DNA of 5,057 bases, from positions 1-5,057 of the forward strand of contig JAAEPW010000216.1 in NCBI GenBank assembly GCA_024232355.1. The letters are read 5' to 3'. This document shows positions 5,045 to 5,057 of the stretch, piece by piece (positions within the stretch are counted from its first letter, which is position 1; the number at the start of each line of letters is the position of its first letter). Source of the DNA: Chloroflexota bacterium (GTDB lineage Bacteria > Chloroflexota > Anaerolineae > B4-G1). A program made the position numbers and the translations under genes. The notes under the pieces are model-generated. The model was not told the origin of the DNA and searched no databases. It saw nothing but the letters and a program-made list of their open reading frames with translations.

Positions 5045-5057
5045 CGATTCCGGCGAA

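Overview
The window looks like a sparsely coding bacterial chromosome or metagenomic contig. A protein with two GYF_2 domains fused to an RDD membrane domain, a membrane-anchored Cys/His-repeat protein, long non-coding spacers and a group II intron would fit Planctomycetota or a PVC-group relative. This placement is an inference from gene style; no marker gene is present. Every gene I can support well lies on the minus strand, so transcription runs from right to left.

From right to left, a 73-residue protein with two membrane helices (4823-5044) is followed after 39 nt by a broken gene (4323-4783). Its coding signal passes through all three minus-strand frames, as if two single extra bases had been gained. 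About 770 nt without a convincing gene follow (3553-4322). This spacer holds a 17-bp tandem repeat, one copy of a dispersed repeat and a G-rich run on the minus strand. Next is a 318-residue protein (2596-3552) with one N-terminal membrane helix and a long array of 18-residue Cys/His modules, probably zinc-binding. A further gene-poor stretch of about 1.1 kb (1507-2595, including the leader of the next gene) carries the second copy of the dispersed repeat. It leads to the best-defined gene of the window, a GYF_2-GYF_2-RDD membrane protein (652-1443) with a strong Shine-Dalgarno.

The left 650 nt hold a doubtful small membrane ORF on the plus strand (313-516), a G-quadruplex motif, and at the extreme left (1-121) what appears to be the 5' end of a group II intron RNA. 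The intron is transcribed leftward and is cut off by the window edge. It starts with GUGCG and folds into several clear hairpins, one closed by a GNRA tetraloop. A stem-loop lies 5 nt upstream of the putative splice site.

No complete multi-gene system (defence, secretion, biosynthesis or CRISPR) is visible. The items most worth a second look are the Cys/His-repeat membrane protein, the doubly frameshifted gene, the intron with its insertion site, and the dispersed repeat found upstream of two different genes.
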